A stretch of 64,000 nucleotides of DNA from a bacterium (GTDB lineage Bacteria; Bacteroidota; Bacteroidia; Chitinophagales; Saprospiraceae). Below the pieces are notes generated by a model. The model was given only the letters and a program-made list of their open reading frames with translations. It had not been told where the DNA came from and ran no database searches. This document shows, in pieces, positions 17,394-27,920 of this stretch; the first letter of the stretch is position 1; every line of letters begins with the position of its first letter. The stretch covers positions 1-64,000 of the forward strand of contig JANSXW010000014.1 in NCBI GenBank assembly GCA_024742755.1, in the 5' to 3' direction. A program made the position numbers and the translations under genes.

Positions 17394-19448
17394 CTACTTT
17401 TCAATAATCGCCACCTCTGTGCGCCGGTTCCGGGCATGCATGCTTTCTGTACAAGGCACAGTCCCTGCTTTCCCGTCACAATCACAGTCTACTAAAGGGT
17501 TGAGCTCGCCGTAGCCAAATGCCAGCACCCGGTCTCTTCTTATGCCCTCCTGCACTAAAAAATCACGCGCGGCTTCTGCCCGCCTGAGCGAAAGCTTTCG
17601 GTTGTACTCTTGTCCACCGACACAGTCTGTGAACGCCCTTAATTCGACTTTCATTCCAGGGTTTTCTTTCATCAACCTGCCCAGGTGCCGCAGGTCTTTT
17701 GCGGCTTCGGCCAGAATCTCTGCTGAGGCAAATTCAAATTGCAGGTTGTCCAGCAAAAACCGGCTGCCTACCTCGACAGCGCTTCGGTCGCCAAGGCTTG
17801 GGGCCCGGGTATCGTTGTAGGAGCCTGCCTGCGGGTAGCGGCCGCTTCGGGGCATAGCCGGCAAAGGCTTTAGGGTAAGGGAAGCACCCAGAGAGCGGTT
17901 GCCACGGCGGTTGGCCGTTTTCAGGTAGGTAGTGTCATTCTCAAATCCTACGTGGCTGCCTACTATGATGAAATGGGAACCATCGGGCAGACAGTATTTA
18001 AAAACACCTCTTTCGTCCGAACTGATCGTCACCCGGCGCTGCTCTTCCTGATTGAAAATAAGGAGTGTCGCTTTTGAGACCGGAGCCCCCGTCTGCGCAT
18101 TGCTGACCACGCCTTCCAGCGTAATGCAATCATCTCTCTTCAAGGGGATGCCCACCGGCCGGTTAAACCGGTTATCTGATGGCATGTAGTATTCTTCCAC
18201 TGCGAAAAAGCCGCGCTTCTCGACTTTGATCCTGTACTCTTTGGATAAATCAAGCATGATATAGGCTTTGCCTTCGCTGTTGGTCACTTCGTCCGGTTCT
18301 TCCAGGTCTTCGCTGCGCTGATCAATCTGAGCCTGCCCATCTCTGCCTGTGCCTACGCTTGCACGGGGCAGCCGCAAATATTGGATATTGCCTGTACTGC
18401 CGATGACCCGTTGGTAAATTTTTATTTCTGCCCCGGTTACCGGGCGCCCGCCCTCCTCCGTAAAGACTTCAATAGTAGTGGTTTTAAAGTCGGGGAACAC
18501 CACCCCTTGTATGCCTTCGGGAGCATCAAAGCTGTAAATATCATCCCTGCCTACTCCACCTTCACGATTAGAAGAAAAGTATCCGCTTTTGCCTTCTTTA
18601 TCCAGAATCAGGCCAAAGTCATCCGCATCCGTGTTAAAAGGCGCTCCCAAATTGACTACTTCTGCCCAGGAACCATCGCCTTTGCCTTCAACCATATAAA
18701 GATCATATCCTCCATAACCCTTTTTGTAGCCATCTGAGGTAAAAAATAGGGTCCCGGACTGATGCAAGAAAGGGAAAAACTCGTGCCCGGGCGTATTGAT
18801 CCGTCCTCCCAGGTTCAAGGGAGGCGACCAACCTCCGTCCATTTTTAGAGAAACGTAGAGGTCATACCCCCCCTTGCCTCCCGGCCGGTTGGAGGAGAAA
18901 ATCATAAAAGTGCCGTCATGCGAAAGCGTGGGATGCATGCAGTTGTAGGCATCGCTGTTGAATGGAAGGGGCCTGATCTGCTCCCAGTCCAGAAACCCAA
19001 AAGTCGCTTCGTATATCTTCATCCGGATTTTGCCATCAGCTGCTACGGGCTCAACCCCATTGGTGGTGTTGTTGCGCGTAAAGTAAACCTTGTTGGCTTT
19101 CAGATCGAACGTAGACTGCCCTTCGTGTTGCGCGGAATTGAGATTGATGGAAAAAGGCTTTGGAGAACGGAGGCTACCGTTTGGCCCAATAGGCGCAAAG
19201 TAGAAATCAAAGAACGATTCGCCTGTGGCAGGGTCTTTAGGGCCTGCGTGGCGGGCAGAGCAAAAAACAAGTGTATCGCCGTAGTAAGAAGGTGAAAAAT
19301 CAGACGCGGTGGAATTGATAGCGGTCTCGTTGTAAATACGCACCTTTTGATTGGGTTGCGCAACCGGTTGTATGCTCGAAGCTACAGGGTTCTGAGCTTG
19401 CAGGCTAAATGCAAAGCCAAGCAGCAATAAAAGCAGATAAAATCTCAT
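17394..19448 (-). CDS. OmpA-family protein with PD40 repeats and CarboxypepD-like domain (T9SS-associated, PorE-like)
   Basis: 684 residues from the ATG at 19448 (MRFYLLLLLLGFAFSLQAQ); an upstream ATG at 19502 would put polar residues before the signal peptide. PD40/WD40-like propeller repeats fill about 60-310 (PTLSHDGTFMIFSSNRPGG, FSSNREGGVGRDDIYSF). Carboxypeptidase-regulatory-like domains follow (about 310-530), and an OmpA peptidoglycan-binding domain forms the C-terminus (ELRAFTDCVGGQEYNRKLSLRRAE). It is third in the adhesin-PorP/SprF-OmpA set that in this phylum tethers type IX-exported adhesins to the wall. True PorE has an N-terminal TPR, which is absent here. Confidence 0.88.
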   Translation of the reverse strand: MRFYLLLLLLGFAFSLQAQNPVASSIQPVAQPNQKVRIYNETAINSTASDFSPSYYGDTLVFCSARHAGPKDPATGESFFDFYFAPIGPNGSLRSPKPFSINLNSAQHEGQSTFDLKANKVYFTRNNTTNGVEPVAADGKIRMKIYEATFGFLDWEQIRPLPFNSDAYNCMHPTLSHDGTFMIFSSNRPGGKGGYDLYVSLKMDGGWSPPLNLGGRINTPGHEFFPFLHQSGTLFFTSDGYKKGYGGYDLYMVEGKGDGSWAEVVNLGAPFNTDADDFGLILDKEGKSGYFSSNREGGVGRDDIYSFDAPEGIQGVVFPDFKTTTIEVFTEEGGRPVTGAEIKIYQRVIGSTGNIQYLRLPRASVGTGRDGQAQIDQRSEDLEEPDEVTNSEGKAYIMLDLSKEYRIKVEKRGFFAVEEYYMPSDNRFNRPVGIPLKRDDCITLEGVVSNAQTGAPVSKATLLIFNQEEQRRVTISSDERGVFKYCLPDGSHFIIVGSHVGFENDTTYLKTANRRGNRSLGASLTLKPLPAMPRSGRYPQAGSYNDTRAPSLGDRSAVEVGSRFLLDNLQFEFASAEILAEAAKDLRHLGRLMKENPGMKVELRAFTDCVGGQEYNRKLSLRRAEAARDFLVQEGIRRDRVLAFGYGELNPLVDCDCDGKAGTVPCTESMHARNRRTEVAIIEK

Positions 19449-19692
19449 TTTAGGGCGTCTTGTGTTTAAGGAACCAGCCCCTGATGCATTTTGAAGGCAC
19501 ACCGGCGGGCGTTCCTAAAATATTAAAGTCCGGTAAGGTATCAGTATTCTTATCAAAAAGCCAGAAGGCCAGTCAGGGTACTTGTCTAAAAATGCCTCAA
19601 CAGTGCCTCTAACATTAACACAAGTTAGCCATTATCCACAACAAATTAAACCTCCCACCAGAATCCCTGAGGTGAGCAGCCTGCCTCAACGA

Positions 19693-20679
19693 TCAGTAAA
19701 ACCGCTTATTGCTGCCATTGCTGTTAAAAAAGCGTGGATTATCATAAGTGGCGCCTTTGCCGCTTTTCCCTCCAAAAAAGTGGTGGATGAAGAGCTCCGC
19801 GCTGCCATCATTATAATCCTGCAGGTCAGAAAGCGTAAAATCATAGGAGGCGCCGATCATCCATTTGTCGCCGATCCGGCTGGAAATAAGGCCGGACACG
19901 GATTCTCCAATGCTGTTTTCTTTATTGCCGCCTGTGCGGTAAGAAGCGCCTGCGGTAAACTGCTCGAAAAAGGTAAAGGAGAGGTTGATGTCTGCATCAA
20001 AGGGGGCGCCATCCACATATTTCAACAGGAAGTTGGGCTGCATGACGATATCATTATCCATTAGCCGCACATTGAAGCCGGTCATCAAGTACCAATGCCG
20101 GTCTTCTTTGGAGATCGTGCCCTCGTCATCTGACAGGTCAATGCTCGACTTCAGGAAGCGGGGTATGGAAAACCCAACGTAAAAATCGTTGCTGTTGTAG
20201 TAAATCCCTCCTCCAAAATTAGGGGTCACCCGGCTCTGAAAGCCTGTCGGGATGGCATTGTCAATCTCGATCGGCTGATTGGCCCGAAGCTCGCCCAGGC
20301 TAGCCTGTATCAAGCGGATAGAAGCCGAAACACCAATGCCAAAGTAACCATTCCCCAAACGGAAGCGGTACGCATAGTCCCCTTCCAGGGTATAGCGGTC
20401 CATAATGCCAATACTGCTGCGCACGAGGCTGCCCCCGATGCCAACTTTGGCGTTGAGCGCAGAATTGAAGGTGATCAATTGCGCCTCCGGAGCGCCTTCT
20501 ATCCCAATCCACTGCTGCCGGGCCATAGCGGTAAGGCGGGAGCTGCCGGTCGAGCCTGCATAGGCAGGGTTGAAGGCCAGCTTATTGTGCATGAATTGGG
20601 TAAAATGGTCTTCTTGCTGCGCCTCCGCCAAAACGGCCAGCAGCAGGAAAAGTATAGTGATCAGGTAGTAGTTTTTCAT
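19693..20679 (-). CDS. PorP/SprF family type IX secretion outer-membrane protein
   Basis: 328 residues with a signal peptide (MKNYYLITILFLLLAVLAEA). The family opening QQEDHFTQFMHNKLAFNPAY is followed by the AGSTG and RQQWIGIEGAP segments diagnostic of PorP/SprF. The rest is a predicted barrel. In Flavobacterium SprF is needed for secretion or display of the adjacent adhesin SprB, so this copy probably serves the giant adhesin encoded just upstream, 60 bp away. Confidence 0.93.
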   Translation of the reverse strand: MKNYYLITILFLLLAVLAEAQQEDHFTQFMHNKLAFNPAYAGSTGSSRLTAMARQQWIGIEGAPEAQLITFNSALNAKVGIGGSLVRSSIGIMDRYTLEGDYAYRFRLGNGYFGIGVSASIRLIQASLGELRANQPIEIDNAIPTGFQSRVTPNFGGGIYYNSNDFYVGFSIPRFLKSSIDLSDDEGTISKEDRHWYLMTGFNVRLMDNDIVMQPNFLLKYVDGAPFDADINLSFTFFEQFTAGASYRTGGNKENSIGESVSGLISSRIGDKWMIGASYDFTLSDLQDYNDGSAELFIHHFFGGKSGKGATYDNPRFFNSNGSNKRFY

Positions 20680-20695
20680 AAGTACTTATTTGGGA

Positions 20696-20722
20696 TTTTG
20701 CCCCGGCAGAGCCGGGGCAAAA
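20696..20722. other. Perfect intercistronic hairpin between adhesin and PorP/SprF genes
   Basis: TTTTGCCCCGGC / GCCGGGGCAAAA with a 3-nt loop (AGA). The stem ends in A-runs rather than T-runs on both strands, so it is not a standard terminator. In the minus-strand transcript it sits 17 nt before the porP/sprF ATG and could block read-through decay or tune the ratio of the two products. Confidence 0.6.
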
Positions 20723-20738
20723 AGATTCCTTGTTTGAA

Positions 20739-23700
20739 TTATTTCTGAAGCAAAAGGTATCCGGTAATTGGCCGGCTCCCATCTCCCAGGTCCAGGATGT
20801 AGAAGTAGGTGTCCACTGGCAGGTCTTCTCCATTGAAGGTTCCACGCCAGTTGTTCGGATAAGGACGGGGCGAATTGTACACCTCATCTCCCCAGCGGTT
20901 AAACACGGAGAGCTGGCTGTTTGGGTATACGCCTGTGTCCAGCAAGCACGGAATGATGAAGGCTTCATTGACCCCGTCGCCGTTTGGCGTAAAAATATTC
21001 GGGGGTTCGCAGTCCACCCCTTCACCGACGGTGAGCCTTAACACCGCATCAGCACAGGCACACCCTTCGCGGCATACCTGATAAACCAACTCGTCTGTCC
21101 CGGCAAAATCAGGATCGGGCGTATAGGCAATCCGGTTATCTGCTGTTACCCTGGCACGCCCGTTGAAGGGCTCCATAATGACTTCAAGGGTACTACCCTC
21201 CGGCACAGCGTCATTAGCCAGCACATCCACAATCGTCTCCACGGCAAATTCAATGGTCCGTTCATCATTCTGGGCTACCGGCGGCAGCTGATAGTCGATC
21301 AGGAGCGTGTCCCTGGAGTCATCGCCGCACAAGCCTCCGTCCAGCGTCCAGATGGCTATGTTATCGCCTACGGTAAGGTTGGCGACCTCCGTATCCGTAC
21401 TGTTCCGGTTGGAAAACACCAGTTGCTCATCCGGTGAGCTCCACCTGCCGGAGCTGCCATCTGCGGGCTCTCCTGCCGCCAGCATGGCCACACCGTTTTC
21501 CTCACAGACAATCACATCAAATCCGGCAAACGGATTGTTGTCCGCCAGCGTAACAAGTACGCTCGTGCTGTCCATTCCGCATTCGCTGACGACCGTCCAG
21601 GTAAACGCATAAGTATTGCCTGGCAGCAGTCCCGGACCGGAAATTCCGGTGCCAGGGTCTTCCGGGTTATCAATTTCCACATTGAAGTCGGCCTGTACAG
21701 CAGACTGTGACCAGCTGCCTTCTCCTGCCTCCGGGTTGGAAGCATTTAAGAAGATCGGATCGCCAGGGCAAAGCAAGGTATCCATCCCTGCCTCAGCAGG
21801 CTCAGGAACATTAACCTGGATTTGCAGGGTATCGGAGCTAAAGCTTTTACAGCCTCCATTGGATAATTCCCAGACCAATTGCCGGACCCCTTCCTCTTCA
21901 AAGCCCGAAACATTAGTTGTAGCGCTTCCGGGACTTTCAATAGTGAGCGCTCCACCATTGGCATTGAGCTCCAGCCAGATACCCACACTTTGGGACACCG
22001 GTGTAGCAGCAACGAGCAGCGCTGCTCCGGCACAGGTGGAGGTATCCGGTCCGACCATGGCTATCTCATCCGGTATAGTATCCAGCGCAACCGATATAGA
22101 AGGCGAAGGGTCAGAGATACAATCGCCGGTTTGCACTTCCGCCTCCAGGGTGAGGGTGCCCCCGAAGCCCGAGAAGTCCGTTAGGAACAAGTTGGGCGTA
22201 ACCGTAGTATCCAGTGGCGTCCCGGCATCATACCACAGATACTGAATGCCACCACCCGTTTGCCCGTCAGGAATGGAAACGGTGAGCGTAGCGCCGGGTT
22301 CATCCACGCATATGGGCCCGTTGCTAACAAGATTGGTAGGAGCCGGCAGCGTTTCGTTGATGACCACCGTGACGGTATCTGGCTCGGACTGGCAGCCGTT
22401 GCGCTGAGCGGTCACGATAAAGGCGCCGGCATGCAGGTCAGGATTAGCAGAAGGAATGTTGATATTCGCCCCGCTCGGCGCAGTGCCCATTGGCGTTTGC
22501 CAGGTATAAGTGGACCCTGCCGGCCCGTTTGCAAAGAGCTGCAATTGCGCACCTCCGCAAACAGGGCTATTGCTGGAAGCCTCCACTACCGGGTTGGCAT
22601 TCACCTGAATGGTACGAACGGGAGAGGGCACGGAGGGGCAGCCATCCTCAATAAGGGATACCTGATAGCTACCCGCGTCATTCGTAGTAAGATTAGAAAT
22701 TGTGATACTGTTGTCCGGCCCTGTATTTACGGGTCCGGATGGCGTATCCCAAATATAGGTTGCATTGGCCACCATTGGTGTGGTGAGGGTGAGCTCCTCC
22801 CCTTCGCAATAAGAGTACGTGGCAGATGGGCTCGTAGGGGTAGGCGCGCGCGGGGGGGCGTCTTTCACCTGCAGCGTTGTGCTTACTGGCAGGGAAGGGC
22901 AGCCTTCTTCTGTAAACACAACAAGGGAATAACTGCCTCCATTTAATGCTTCCGTTACATTCTCTATGATAGCGACCTCGTCAGTAGAGGTGTAGCCCGG
23001 GCCCGTCCACAAGAAATCATAGGTCCCGTCGTTAACAGGGAAAATGGTAGCCTGAAGCGTCACATCCGTAGCCCCATACAAACACTCCGGGGCACTGTTG
23101 CTGACCCCAATGATGTCGATGGCTTCGATGACCTCCACACTAACGGAAGCGGTATCGCTACACCCCTGCGCAGTGGTAACCGTCAGGGTATAGGTACCGG
23201 TCCGCAATGGCCCCACCTGATTGATCACCGGATCCTGCACCACTGAGAGATAACCGTTAGGGCCATTCCAGGTGTAGGATGCGCCGGGCAAGTTAGGGGT
23301 TCCAAAAAGCTGCAGGGCACTTCTCTCACAAAGCGGATCTTCCGGAGAAATACTGGTCGCTGCCATAGCATTAGGGCGTTCATTCACGATTACATTCGCA
23401 GGTGGCGAAACATCGGAAACACACGAAAACTGAACACCGCGTACAGTCCAGGCTCCATGGTGCGTCTCATTTGCATTATCGAGAATGAGCGTATTCGTAG
23501 TCGTCGTAATCTGGTTCAGGTCTGGCCCGGTCCAAATGTAGGAAGCCGCGCCGGATGGCTGTGCCTGAAGGGTTATTTTTTCTCCTTCGCAGAAAGGGTT
23601 GGTGAGTACGGCAATCTGGTAAGGGCCGGGCTTGGGGATCACGTTAATAATGGATAGCGCCGGCTCAGAAGGGCAGCCGTTTCGGAAGACAGTCAGGTTG

Positions 23701-26700
23701 TAAACCCCTGCATTTTCTTCTTCCAGTGGATTGATCGCCGCCGGATTCTGGTCGGTAGAGAAAAATCCATCCGGGCCCGTCCATTGATAGGTAATATTCG
23801 CTCCTGCCACAGAGGTGCCCAACGAGGCCGAGCCGCCCTCACACTCGGTTATAACGGCTGCGTTGACCGAGGCTACAGGCCTTGGAGTCAGCAAAACCGG
23901 CGCTGCTACCGAAGGCTCTGACTGGCAGCCGTTGGCTTCAATAATGAGGTAGTAAAACCGGGTTTCAGGCTGTAGAGGGTTATAGGCAGGCAGGGTAAGG
24001 CTCCCCTGATTCGTGGTGGTTATCAACGTACCGTTCGGGAACTGCCCTTCGTACCAGTAATAGGTCGCATTGCTGAGCACAACGGAGGAGCTCAATTCTA
24101 CCGGTTCATCGCCACACTGCTGGGCGTTTGCCTGCACGACCGGGGTCAGGGGCAACCCACTGACGGACACGTTGACCACGCCTTCTGCGGTACATCCGGA
24201 TAGCCCTTCAATGGTCACCACATAGGCTCCGGAGTCATCTTCGTCTACATTCGGGATAACCGGGTTTTGCTGGGTGGAAATGATATTCCCGTCCGGCCCA
24301 CGCCATACATAAGTATACACTACGCCACCCTCGGCTGCAGGCGGATTGGCAAAGAGGTTCAGCGTATCTCCGCCGCAAATACCGGAACTATAGGTGGGCA
24401 TAGGCGCTTCTGCCTCAATGCGGATCGGGCGGGTGCAGGTAGACACATTACCTACAACGTCCACAACGGTAAGCGTAGCCATTACTGTCGTGCCGGCCTC
24501 ATCACACGTAAATGTATTGGGGGAGAGGAACATCGTATCAATCGAACAGTTGTCAAAACTGCCAGCATCAAACTCATCCACACTCACGGTATCTGGCTCG
24601 ATGCCGGATGGATTTATCTCCACAACTGTAGGGCTACATAGGGCTACCGGGGGTTCATTGTCCAGGATATCGATGATGAAGCTGCAGGTATCCGGGTTGC
24701 CCACTTCATCTTGCGCAATGTAGTACACCGTGGTTTCGCCCACATTAAACTCATGGGTTGGCGACAAGGCCGGGACGGTCATTTGCGTATAGGGGATTTC
24801 GGTAGCGCCTTCTGCGTAATAGAAGGGCGTTACGGTTTGGTAAACCAGGCTTACAAAAGCATAACTAAGGCTGTCTGTTTCACCATCTCCGTCCACCACC
24901 ATGGCATCACAGGGGTTGATCCCATCGCCGGGCCCGCCCGGGGGCACCGGAATAAAGCTGGGCTGCAGCGTAAAGGTGACACTGCCATCAGTTGCCCAGA
25001 CGTTGAAATCCGCAGCAGGAATGCTCACGGCGTATTGCCCCGGATTGGCACAACTGGCAATGCCCTGCGGAGTAACATTTATGGTGTCTCCATTATCGCC
25101 AATGATGTGGAAGAATGCCCCTGAGGAGCTAAAGTCTCCCTGCAAATCAATGAGTAGATTGACATCATCAAAGGCATTGGCTGCCACTCCGTTAAAGGTA
25201 TAGGTCTTCGGGTTGGCAATGTAATCGTTGAGGTTGGGGTCAAAGGTGTAAGTAAGCCAGGCACTTGCGGTATCGCCAGGCATGGTTTGGCTGTAAGGGG
25301 ACTCCAGGCCACAGTTGTCCGTGATGTTGTCCGGGAGCGGCAGGGTCACTTCAGCGGAGCAGGTGCCTGGCTCCAGTGGCTGAGCGATATCAGAAGGACA
25401 GGTCAGTTGTGGCGGCTCCTGATCTTCCACCACCACCTGTTGCACGCAACTGTCTATATTGCCTGCACAGTCTGAAATATAGTAGGTGATGGTATTTTCG
25501 CCAATGGGCAGGGTCACCATAGCGGGGGCAATCGGGTCAACCAATACCCGTGGATTATTATTGGTCCGGTACTCGTAGCGCAGGTCGTTGAGCTCCGCTA
25601 TCGGGAAGATAAGATTAGCCTGAACAGTACCGGCAGGGTTGCATAGCGCATTAATCGCGAAGCTACCAGGCTGTGTGGTTGGAATATTGGGCTCAAGGCG
25701 GATTTCAATCACCCCGTCCACGGCCCAAAGGTCCAGCAGCGGCTTAGGCACGCTGAGCAAGGTGTCTGCATTTCCGCATTGCACCATCGCCCTTCCGGTA
25801 CGGCCAATTGGCGTGCCATCTTCACCGATAACGTTGAAGTACTCTGTAGTCCCTTCTGCATCTACATTCTGAAGCTGCAGGCTGAGCTGCCCCCCGGCTT
25901 GTGCATTGATGGGCAGTGGCTGGTTGACAGGGAAAGATAAGACGATAGGGTTCACAGGCACGCTCGCCTCCTGCCCCGGAGAAGCATTGGAGGTGATCGT
26001 TGCGTTATCAAATAGATTGACCACGGAGGAAGCACCGGCACACTCCTCCTGAATAAAGGGCACTTCTACCGTATAATTGGCAGAGCACTGCCCAAAGTTG
26101 GTCCCAATCACTTCATCTTCCGGGCACTCCACAAATGTTGGCGCCGTATTATCAATCACGATGAAGATTGCCTGCTCCAGGCTGAAGTTTCCACAGCCAT
26201 CATCCACCACAAAATCCACGGCCTGCACCAGGAGCGTATCACTACCCGAGGGGCAGATGATATTCGGAGTGCTGCTGACCGGTTGATTGGTTCCCGCCTC
26301 AAAGGCGTTCCAGGTCAGGCTATCTACCGGTGTACACGCATCACCTGCCTGAGCACCTCCGTAGCTTTCCAGCCAGTTGCTGTACAGGGTTTCAATATCC
26401 GTGCCCGCCATACAGGTGACCGTCAGATCTGAGGGCGCTGACAAAAAGACCGGTGCAATGGTATCAATGACGGTAACCTGCTGAATCTGAATGCTATCAT
26501 TCCCGCACTCATCCGTTACGCGCCAGGTACGCTCCAGCACATAGTCATTTTCACAACTGCCCGCTATGAATGTTTCGGAAAGGAGTTCTGTGGTCAGTTC
26601 GTTGGGCCCTGAGCAATTATCCGCTTGCATCGTGGGTTCCCCGGTGATGGAGAAATCATCCTCGTCACCGCAGTTCACAGTAGTGTCTGCCGGGACAAGG

Positions 26701-27920
26701 AAAGAGGGCGCAATGGTATCCTTAACAGTAATCAGCTGATTCACAGAAGTGGAGATACCACACACATCTTCCACTACCCATTGCCTTTCGATAAAGTAGC
26801 TGTTGTCGCAATTCCCCGGTGCTGTTTCATCAGAGAAAGTAACGGTGATCGGCCCGCCACAGGCATCCACCGTATCTGTGACCGTACCTGTAATACTAAG
26901 GTCAAGGGGGTCTGCATCGCAGGAAATAGTGATGTCTGGCGGGCGGGTGAAATCAGGGGCAGAAAAGTCACGCACCCGGATCACCTGAACGCCAGCAGTG
27001 AAGTTCCCGCAGGAATCCGTGACGAACCAACTGCGGCGGATGTCCAAATCATGCTCCGGGCAGGACTGCGGCCCGGGTATCGTATCCTGCTGGAAACCTA
27101 CTGTCAGGTTAGCCCGGCAATTGTCCGTAGCCGTTACCATGGAAGATGGGTTGTTCATCAGGTACTGCTGTATGGTATCACAGCTTACTTCTATGGTGTC
27201 CGGCACATTTTGCAGTACCGGTGCTACGGTATCTATGGTGATGAAGGAAGCTTCATAATTGCGAATATTCCCACAAAAGTCCTCAATCGTGAAAGTGACC
27301 TCAAGCGTATCACAAGGGCCCGGCACAAAAGAAGACGGTGGCATATTGGTATTCACAGAAAGAATCCCGGTACAATCTTCCAGGTTGCTGTTTACGGCAA
27401 ACAAACGGCTTTGCCTCCAGGAATCAAAGGTAGGCTCGCCTGATTCACAGGTGATAACGGTGTCCAGATTGATGGAGAAGTTGGAGACCGGAGGTTCTGT
27501 ATCCTCTATGATGATGATCCGTTGGATTGCTTCAGCCTCTGTCATATCGGCGAACGTACCCCGCCAGATCCGGTAAAGGGTGTCCGGGCCACCGCACACA
27601 GAAATGGCATTCAAAAGCGGGGTGCCTGGCAAAATAGTACCGTCGCTTGCCGTACTGTCCACCGGAAAAATGAAAATAGAGTCATTCATATCCATTGGGT
27701 TGAACAGCAACAGCGTATCTGCCATAGGAATGTGGCAGATACCATCCACTATGGTATCGTTGGGTGGGTTCAGTATCGGCGGCAGTTCTTCCATTCCCCG
27801 GAAAGTTGGTGACGGTTTCTCAGGGGGTGCAGGACCATCCGCGGCTTTAGACTGAAGCGGGGCTGAAAAGCTGATGAGCAGCACTCCCCAGACCAGTAAA
27901 GCGTGTAGTCGTCTCGTCAT
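20739..27920 (-). CDS. Giant surface adhesin with HYR and Ig-like repeats and type B T9SS sorting domain
   Basis: 2393 residues. Signal peptide at about 1-27 (LLVWGVLLISFSAPLQSKA). The first half is a chain of HYR-type modules recognisable by DTIAP/DNEPP starts and paired cysteines. From about 1190 to 2000 come Ig/PKD-like modules with recurrent YxWTGPDG or YTWNGPNG cores, about 80-90 residues each. Near 2210-2290 is a cadherin-like/Big_9 module (DVLANDAVPEG, FAGTDELVYQVC). The last about 90 residues are the gliding-motility-associated C-terminal domain (PPNIFTPNGDGVNEAF, VFNRWGDEVY, GYLLLQK), the type B T9SS signal. It probably mediates surface adhesion or gliding, working with the PorP/SprF and OmpA genes downstream. 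Confidence 0.93.
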   Translation of the reverse strand: MTRRLHALLVWGVLLISFSAPLQSKAADGPAPPEKPSPTFRGMEELPPILNPPNDTIVDGICHIPMADTLLLFNPMDMNDSIFIFPVDSTASDGTILPGTPLLNAISVCGGPDTLYRIWRGTFADMTEAEAIQRIIIIEDTEPPVSNFSINLDTVITCESGEPTFDSWRQSRLFAVNSNLEDCTGILSVNTNMPPSSFVPGPCDTLEVTFTIEDFCGNIRNYEASFITIDTVAPVLQNVPDTIEVSCDTIQQYLMNNPSSMVTATDNCRANLTVGFQQDTIPGPQSCPEHDLDIRRSWFVTDSCGNFTAGVQVIRVRDFSAPDFTRPPDITISCDADPLDLSITGTVTDTVDACGGPITVTFSDETAPGNCDNSYFIERQWVVEDVCGISTSVNQLITVKDTIAPSFLVPADTTVNCGDEDDFSITGEPTMQADNCSGPNELTTELLSETFIAGSCENDYVLERTWRVTDECGNDSIQIQQVTVIDTIAPVFLSAPSDLTVTCMAGTDIETLYSNWLESYGGAQAGDACTPVDSLTWNAFEAGTNQPVSSTPNIICPSGSDTLLVQAVDFVVDDGCGNFSLEQAIFIVIDNTAPTFVECPEDEVIGTNFGQCSANYTVEVPFIQEECAGASSVVNLFDNATITSNASPGQEASVPVNPIVLSFPVNQPLPINAQAGGQLSLQLQNVDAEGTTEYFNVIGEDGTPIGRTGRAMVQCGNADTLLSVPKPLLDLWAVDGVIEIRLEPNIPTTQPGSFAINALCNPAGTVQANLIFPIAELNDLRYEYRTNNNPRVLVDPIAPAMVTLPIGENTITYYISDCAGNIDSCVQQVVVEDQEPPQLTCPSDIAQPLEPGTCSAEVTLPLPDNITDNCGLESPYSQTMPGDTASAWLTYTFDPNLNDYIANPKTYTFNGVAANAFDDVNLLIDLQGDFSSSGAFFHIIGDNGDTINVTPQGIASCANPGQYAVSIPAADFNVWATDGSVTFTLQPSFIPVPPGGPGDGINPCDAMVVDGDGETDSLSYAFVSLVYQTVTPFYYAEGATEIPYTQMTVPALSPTHEFNVGETTVYYIAQDEVGNPDTCSFIIDILDNEPPVALCSPTVVEINPSGIEPDTVSVDEFDAGSFDNCSIDTMFLSPNTFTCDEAGTTVMATLTVVDVVGNVSTCTRPIRIEAEAPMPTYSSGICGGDTLNLFANPPAAEGGVVYTYVWRGPDGNIISTQQNPVIPNVDEDDSGAYVVTIEGLSGCTAEGVVNVSVSGLPLTPVVQANAQQCGDEPVELSSSVVLSNATYYWYEGQFPNGTLITTTNQGSLTLPAYNPLQPETRFYYLIIEANGCQSEPSVAAPVLLTPRPVASVNAAVITECEGGSASLGTSVAGANITYQWTGPDGFFSTDQNPAAINPLEEENAGVYNLTVFRNGCPSEPALSIINVIPKPGPYQIAVLTNPFCEGEKITLQAQPSGAASYIWTGPDLNQITTTTNTLILDNANETHHGAWTVRGVQFSCVSDVSPPANVIVNERPNAMAATSISPEDPLCERSALQLFGTPNLPGASYTWNGPNGYLSVVQDPVINQVGPLRTGTYTLTVTTAQGCSDTASVSVEVIEAIDIIGVSNSAPECLYGATDVTLQATIFPVNDGTYDFLWTGPGYTSTDEVAIIENVTEALNGGSYSLVVFTEEGCPSLPVSTTLQVKDAPPRAPTPTSPSATYSYCEGEELTLTTPMVANATYIWDTPSGPVNTGPDNSITISNLTTNDAGSYQVSLIEDGCPSVPSPVRTIQVNANPVVEASSNSPVCGGAQLQLFANGPAGSTYTWQTPMGTAPSGANINIPSANPDLHAGAFIVTAQRNGCQSEPDTVTVVINETLPAPTNLVSNGPICVDEPGATLTVSIPDGQTGGGIQYLWYDAGTPLDTTVTPNLFLTDFSGFGGTLTLEAEVQTGDCISDPSPSISVALDTIPDEIAMVGPDTSTCAGAALLVAATPVSQSVGIWLELNANGGALTIESPGSATTNVSGFEEEGVRQLVWELSNGGCKSFSSDTLQIQVNVPEPAEAGMDTLLCPGDPIFLNASNPEAGEGSWSQSAVQADFNVEIDNPEDPGTGISGPGLLPGNTYAFTWTVVSECGMDSTSVLVTLADNNPFAGFDVIVCEENGVAMLAAGEPADGSSGRWSSPDEQLVFSNRNSTDTEVANLTVGDNIAIWTLDGGLCGDDSRDTLLIDYQLPPVAQNDERTIEFAVETIVDVLANDAVPEGSTLEVIMEPFNGRARVTADNRIAYTPDPDFAGTDELVYQVCREGCACADAVLRLTVGEGVDCEPPNIFTPNGDGVNEAFIIPCLLDTGVYPNSQLSVFNRWGDEVYNSPRPYPNNWRGTFNGEDLPVDTYFYILDLGDGSRPITGYLLLQK

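Noticed and set aside
22838-22860. G/C run and CG repeat inside the adhesin gene as a phase-variation site
   Set aside because: The run is only seven bases, falls in ordinary Ala-Pro-Arg codons, and the frame is intact; too weak to call.
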